Below, piece by piece: positions 11,964 to 14,400 of a stretch of DNA of 14,400 bases. Each line of letters begins with the position of its first letter. Position 1 is the first letter of the stretch. The stretch comes from Chryseobacterium sp. UBA6632 (GTDB taxonomy: Bacteria > Bacteroidota > Bacteroidia > Flavobacteriales > Weeksellaceae): NCBI GenBank assembly GCA_002455915.1, contig DKLU01000223.1:1-14400 (forward strand), given 5' to 3'. Position numbers and translations under genes: made by a program. The notes beneath the pieces were generated by a model. It did no database searches. It was not told the DNA's origin and saw only the letters and a program-made list of their open reading frames with translations.

Positions 11964-14229
11964 CTTCTGTCGTTTCAGACTTTTCGTGAGATTCACTTCT
12001 GTATTTTTCAATCACTTTTCGCTGTTCTTTGGCCACATCGAAGATCAGTTCCAACACATCGTGGATGTTTTTAAGCTCCGTTAAACGAGAGATTTTATTA
12101 GGATCTCTTTGATTTCTGGATTCGTGATCGGCAAGCTCGGTTTTTCGCTTTAAAATTAGATCGTCAAAAGAAGAATCTTCGGGTTCAATTCTACTTTCCA
12201 TTTTCAAAGATTCGCTGATTTTATTTCCATTCAACAAATTAGAAATCTGTAACATTTCAGCTTCAATTTTCTTGCTCCATCCTTCTGCGTCTATTTCAGG
12301 ATATTTTTCATCATCCTTTACATATTGTGAAAGAGAAGCAGTATACGCCGTAATCAGGTGAGAAGTTGCAACAAATTGGTGAACAACTTCTAGTTTTTTC
12401 TGCTGATTTTTAGGCTCAGAAATCATTCGCTGAAAATTATCGGAAAGATTGGCTAAAGCGATGATGGCGTTCTTACGTTTTACTTTATAATCTTCAATAT
12501 CAAAGCTGTCATCCAAAAATTTAGAAATCACACATTGGAAATAAATTAAATTACATTCCGCTGATTTTTTCATTAAATCTAAATTCTGTGTATGCTCCCA
12601 AACCGGCAAAACCAAATAGGAAACTAAAGAAGCGATCAAACCGGCAATAATGGTATCTACAATTCTGTCTCTGAAAATAATATCTACATGTCCAGGACTT
12701 AAAAAATTAAAACTCAGAAAAATATAAATAGTCATAAACAAAACAGCCCAGAAATATCTGCCTTTCAAAAAGCTGAAACACATAATCATGCTCAACAGCA
12801 AAATGGTAAACAATACCTGATTGATGTGAATGAAATGCAGAATTCCATACGCAATCGTGGCTCCGGCAATCGTTCCGTACAAACGCAGAAGATTTCTTTG
12901 TTTGGTAATGGAGTAGGCGGGTTTTAGGATGGCGATAACAGTAATTAAAATCCAATAAGTATGACCGATGCCTAAAAAATCAAACATAGAGAATGAATAA
13001 CCGATCAATAAAGCAATCGTAATTCTCAAAGCATGGCGAAAATGGGATGAGGAAAGTGAAATATTATCTTTTAAAACTTTCGCATTGATCTTCTGCTCAC
13101 TCGGCATAAATTTTCTCAAATCCAATCCAGTAGAAAGACTCTTCGCCAGTTTTACATTTTGAGAAAACACTTTATAAATCTCGTTGATTTCCTTTGTAAT
13201 TTCGTTGATGCGAACTAAAATTTGGCGCAACACCATGAAATGCTCGAAATTATCGGGAGAAATCTGTTGATTCCTTAGTTCAAAATAAACATGATTTAAA
13301 CTTTTTAATTCAGTCTCCAAATTAAACATAGGCTTAGCGCGAGTACCGATTTGTAAAGAAATTCCGATGTTGGTAATTTCTTCAGCCAAAAGATTCAGGT
13401 AATCATGAATATTCACCAAAATCATGCTGTTTTCAAAGCTTTTCTGAAGTTTGTCATAGTCACTTTCAGAGGTCATCAGTTTTTCATGAAGATCCATGGA
13501 ATTCAATAACATCAACATCAGCAAACGGCTTGTAGTAGTAGATTCGTTGACGATCACCCTTGTTTTAAAAACCGTTTCTCTAGTTTCTTCCTGAAGATTT
13601 TTAATCTCGATCTGTTTGGCAATAACCTGTGTTGTCAGTTTTGCAAAATCTGGATTTTTCTGATAATAATTGGCTTTGATTTTTAAAAATTCTGCCAGTT
13701 GAAGATAGTTTTCTCCAATCATCTGGCTTGCCAATTTGTAAGGCTGAATGGTGGAAACGATTAAAAAAATCAATAAAAACCAAAAACATCCCGAAGCAAA
13801 GATTAATAAGCTTTTGAGGATATTGTCACCTGTTAAATGTCCATCAATAAAGATCGCGAGTACGACCAAAGAAAGTGAACCAACAGCGGCTAATCTTTGT
13901 CCGTAAACTCCAATCAATGAAAAAAAGAGTCCGAAAACTACGATTTCAGCAAAGACTAAAATTTTGAGGTGCATGACTAAACTGGCTACAAGCGCCACCA
14001 AAACGAAGCAGAAAATCGCAAACGTTAATGAATTTCTTCTTCGGATAAATGGTCCAGGCTGGTCGGTTAGTGCTACAAAGCTGGTTCCCAACGGAAAAAG
14101 AAAGTATTCTTTTAGAATTCCGAAGTGGGCGAGAACTAAACATGGCAGAACAGTGGCCAGTGTAATTCTGATCGCAGAATATACATATTGGCTGGTTACG
14201 AATTTTTTGAGCTCCGCAGAATAGTTCAT
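11944..14229 (-). CDS. FUSC-family membrane protein (YccS/YhfK-like)
   Basis: This is a 761-residue integral inner membrane protein with the two-half layout of the FUSC family, related to aromatic acid exporter and fusaric acid resistance proteins. The first membrane half is about 15-160 and contains FPLGTSFVALTDQPGPFIRRR at 45-65, the YccS/YhfK-type marker. It is followed by a long helical cytoplasmic region (about 165-395) and a second membrane half (about 397-545). The latter carries HTYWILITVIAILKPAYSITKQRNLLRLYGT at 423-453 (LKPxxxxTxxRxxxRxxGT is the FUSC_2 signature). A charged C-terminal region (546-761) is rich in Glu, Lys and Ser and ends TTEAIPQQS. The likely role is small-molecule efflux or envelope stress protection; the substrate is unknown. 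It is transcribed alone on the minus strand. The ATG at 14229 lies only four bases from a TAnnTTTG box (14234-14241, minus strand), so the mRNA may be leaderless or the promoter lies elsewhere. Confidence 0.9.
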   Translation of the reverse strand: MNYSAELKKFVTSQYVYSAIRITLATVLPCLVLAHFGILKEYFLFPLGTSFVALTDQPGPFIRRRNSLTFAIFCFVLVALVASLVMHLKILVFAEIVVFGLFFSLIGVYGQRLAAVGSLSLVVLAIFIDGHLTGDNILKSLLIFASGCFWFLLIFLIVSTIQPYKLASQMIGENYLQLAEFLKIKANYYQKNPDFAKLTTQVIAKQIEIKNLQEETRETVFKTRVIVNESTTTSRLLMLMLLNSMDLHEKLMTSESDYDKLQKSFENSMILVNIHDYLNLLAEEITNIGISLQIGTRAKPMFNLETELKSLNHVYFELRNQQISPDNFEHFMVLRQILVRINEITKEINEIYKVFSQNVKLAKSLSTGLDLRKFMPSEQKINAKVLKDNISLSSSHFRHALRITIALLIGYSFSMFDFLGIGHTYWILITVIAILKPAYSITKQRNLLRLYGTIAGATIAYGILHFIHINQVLFTILLLSMIMCFSFLKGRYFWAVLFMTIYIFLSFNFLSPGHVDIIFRDRIVDTIIAGLIASLVSYLVLPVWEHTQNLDLMKKSAECNLIYFQCVISKFLDDSFDIEDYKVKRKNAIIALANLSDNFQRMISEPKNQQKKLEVVHQFVATSHLITAYTASLSQYVKDDEKYPEIDAEGWSKKIEAEMLQISNLLNGNKISESLKMESRIEPEDSSFDDLILKRKTELADHESRNQRDPNKISRLTELKNIHDVLELIFDVAKEQRKVIEKYRSESHEKSETTEAIPQQS

Positions 14230-14374
14230 AGTGCAAAATTAGGTATTGACAACAGAAAATGCCTTATAAAAATAAGACTTTTGTAAACATATTTCTTATT
14301 ATTGATGTTTATTTTATTATGAACTTTGAATTTTTCTTACCAAGTGAATTAATAGGCTTTTCGTTTTGAGTTTC

Positions 14375-14391
14375 GGGCGGCGAAGCCGCCC
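14375..14391. repeat. perfect GC-rich hairpin, seven-base stem with GAA loop
   Basis: GGGCGGC (14375-14381) and GCCGCCC (14385-14391) pair fully around GAA. The core GCGAAGC is the well-known, unusually stable DNA mini-hairpin. In an A/T-rich genome such a GC stem stands out. The same heptamer GCGAAGC lies in the left-end repeat at 149-155. Such a stem can stall sequencing and assembly. The rest of 14242-14374 shows nothing I can identify. Confidence 0.7.
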
Positions 14392-14400
14392 AGATCGGAA
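14392..14400. other. nine bases identical to the start of the Illumina TruSeq adapter
   Basis: The window ends AGATCGGAA, the first nine bases of the common adapter AGATCGGAAGAGC. It follows directly on a hairpin and sits at the very last bases given. This suggests an untrimmed adapter at a contig end, although nine bases can match by chance. Confidence 0.45.

Noticed and set aside
13964..14224. Open frame on the plus strand opposite the FUSC gene start, and the similar minus-strand frame at 13946-14236
   Set aside because: Both are shadows of the FUSC coding frame, with no family motifs. The FUSC frame has clear signatures across the same bases.

Overview
The window looks like chromosomal DNA of a flavobacterium, most likely Chryseobacterium or a close Weeksellaceae relative (inference from protein style, not from a marker gene). 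The evidence is low GC, two secreted proteins ending in type IX secretion (Por secretion) tails, no Shine-Dalgarno ahead of most genes, and Bacteroidetes-type promoters (TTTG or TTG, about 18-21 bases, then TAnnTTTG) ahead of several genes. There is no phage, transposase, CRISPR array, tRNA or rRNA gene.

Left end (1-700): a nine-codon reading-frame tail that may end an upstream gene, a palindromic intergenic repeat, then a YiaA/YiaB-type small membrane protein gene whose 15th codon is an amber stop where tryptophan is expected. A clear terminator follows. 810-4003: two tandem paralogous genes for secreted BspA-like (DUF285) repeat proteins with T9SS tails, sharing one strong promoter and a shared downstream hairpin with purE. 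4066-4569: purE on the minus strand, divergent from an EamA-family transporter gene (4728-5633); each has its own promoter in the shared 158-base spacer.

5713-9365: four same-strand genes spaced by 9-10 bases: a coiled-coil lipoprotein, a CPA2 cation/proton antiporter with a USP-like cytoplasmic half, a protein that reads as a degenerate ABC ATPase without Walker A, and a small membrane-anchored protein. This is the part of the window most likely to hold something undescribed: an antiporter co-transcribed with unknown partners. It meets a minus-strand exported NTF2-like protein gene (9380-9823) tail to tail.

9959-14229: a membrane-anchored endonuclease/exonuclease/phosphatase protein with an acidic tail, an intergenic block with a perfect 21-base inverted repeat and a heptamer repeat, a Sfp-type phosphopantetheinyl transferase, and a large FUSC-family membrane protein on the opposite strand whose 3' end overlaps the transferase by 20 bases. 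The last 30 bases are a perfect GC-rich hairpin followed directly by nine bases identical to the start of the Illumina TruSeq adapter, so the right edge may be a contig end with untrimmed adapter.

Most genes are ordinary housekeeping or surface genes. The points most worth checking are the amber codon, the Walker-A-less ABC-like protein and its cluster, the inverted repeat at 11151-11218, and the adapter-like terminus.
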